From the NCBI GenBank assembly GCA_030018505.1, contig JASEHO010000024.1, positions 1 to 15,257 of the forward strand: DNA of 15,257 nucleotides, read 5' to 3'. The notes under the pieces are model-generated. The model did not search any database, was not told where the DNA came from, and was given only the letters and a program-made list of their open reading frames with translations. Source of the DNA: a bacterium (lineage in GTDB: Bacteria; UBA9089; UBA9088; JAGUXG01). A program made the translations under genes and the position numbers. Positions 14,963-15,257 of the stretch are shown one piece after another. The number at the start of each line of letters is the position of its first letter. The first letter of the stretch is position 1.

Positions 14963-14985
14963 GCCTATCTTTTGTAAGATTAGGC
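14963..14985. other. Leader hairpin with plus-strand T-run
   Basis: GCCTATCTT (14963-14971) pairs with AAGATTAGGC (14976-14985) around TTGT, with one bulged T. It lies in the ~125-base leader of the porin-like mRNA, about 13 bases upstream of the ribosome binding site. On the plus strand it is followed by five T residues, so it also has the form of a terminator facing away from the porin gene. Confidence 0.5.
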
Positions 14986-15075
14986 TTTTTCTATATCTCT
15001 TTTATATTAACTCCGGCCTTAAAATTTCATCCCTCCTTGTTGGCATTTTTGGAGCTTACAAATTAAGATTATACT

Positions 15076-15104
15076 ATCTTACACTTGCCTAATATTTTTG
15101 TCAA
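15076..15104 (-). promoter_or_regulatory. Sigma-70-type promoter of the porin-like gene
   Basis: On the minus strand TTGACA (15099-15104, perfect) is followed after 17 bases by TAAGAT (15076-15081, 4/6). A TATAAT at 15068-15073 is a better hexamer but lies 25 bases from that -35. Transcription would start near 15065-15070, giving a leader of ~125 bases before ATG 14939. Confidence 0.6.
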
Positions 15105-15222
15105 GATATTTCTTGCTTTTTGCAAAATGAATTATTGATTATCTACCAATACATAAACTACAATAAATACGATTTGTAACTATTTACCCAAAAAGTGTAA
15201 TTGTTCAGGTGGTGTAAGAAAA

Positions 15223-15257
15223 GGGGATATGGAGATTAAGGGGATAGGGATAAGGGG
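15223..15257 (+). repeat. G-rich short tandem sequence at contig end
   Basis: G-runs at 15223-15226, 15240-15243, 15247-15249 and 15254-15257 are separated by ATA/TAA-type spacers, with repeated GGGGATA and GGGATAA words. The pattern looks like the start of a low-complexity repeat array and has the form of a G-quadruplex (loops of 13, 3 and 4). It continues to the last base, which may explain why the contig ends here. Confidence 0.5.

Larger units (their letters stand above)
14940..15257. other. Intergenic region upstream of the porin-like gene to the contig end
   Basis: These 318 bases contain no convincing complete gene. From left to right they hold the porin ribosome binding site, a leader hairpin (14963-14985), the porin promoter (15076-15104), an AT-rich stretch (about 15105-15220) in which I see nothing definite, and a G-rich repetitive end (15223-15257). 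Confidence 0.7.

Noticed and set aside
15229..15257. A short open frame starting ATG at 15229 on the plus strand after AAAAGGGG, reading MEIKGIGIR.
   Set aside because: It runs off the end after nine codons, the G-run is only two bases from the ATG, and the sequence is explained by the G-rich repeat.

Overview
The window looks like one contig of an uncultivated, moderately AT-rich, diderm (Gram-negative) bacterium. The diderm call rests on a porin-like protein with a signal peptide and C-terminal Phe, a PorV/UPF0164-type beta-barrel protein, and a large secreted VCBS/FG-GAP repeat protein with a C-terminal sorting-type domain. I cannot place it to phylum from this sequence. No tRNA, rRNA, CRISPR array, transposase or phage gene was recognised.

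Layout. (a) 1-184: the first 55 bases are an exact copy of part of the PorV-like gene at 8643-8697, followed by a promoter region. (b) 185-6886, plus strand: a tightly packed five-gene signalling operon. It encodes a soluble histidine kinase with a PocR-like N-terminus and four GAF domains, a stand-alone receiver domain, a GAF/HD-GYP protein, a GAF-GAF protein whose first half nearly duplicates the previous gene, and a PilT-like ATPase with an altered His box and shortened C-terminus. Gaps are 11, 2, -4 and 3 bases. (c) 6875-8182, minus strand: a two-gene unit behind a consensus-like sigma-70 promoter. It encodes a protein of unknown function and an eIF-2B alpha/beta/delta-like protein lacking the catalytic residues of the enzymatic members. 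It converges on the operon with a 12-base overlap. (d) 8335-13523, minus strand: a 1407-residue surface repeat protein, overlapped by ATGA with a PorV/UPF0164-like gene. (e) 13647-14939, minus strand: a porin-like protein with its own promoter, strong ribosome binding site and intrinsic terminator. (f) 14940-15257: its leader, promoter and a G-rich contig end.

How the parts may work together (inference). Region (b) reads as a cytoplasmic input cascade ending in a cyclic-di-GMP phosphodiesterase-type domain and a pilus-retraction-type motor paralogue, which suggests control of type IV pili or attachment. Region (d) may be a cargo and outer-membrane-partner pair related to type IX-like secretion. 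The GAF duplication, the repeated 55-mer and the degenerate PilT motifs are the observations most worth following up.
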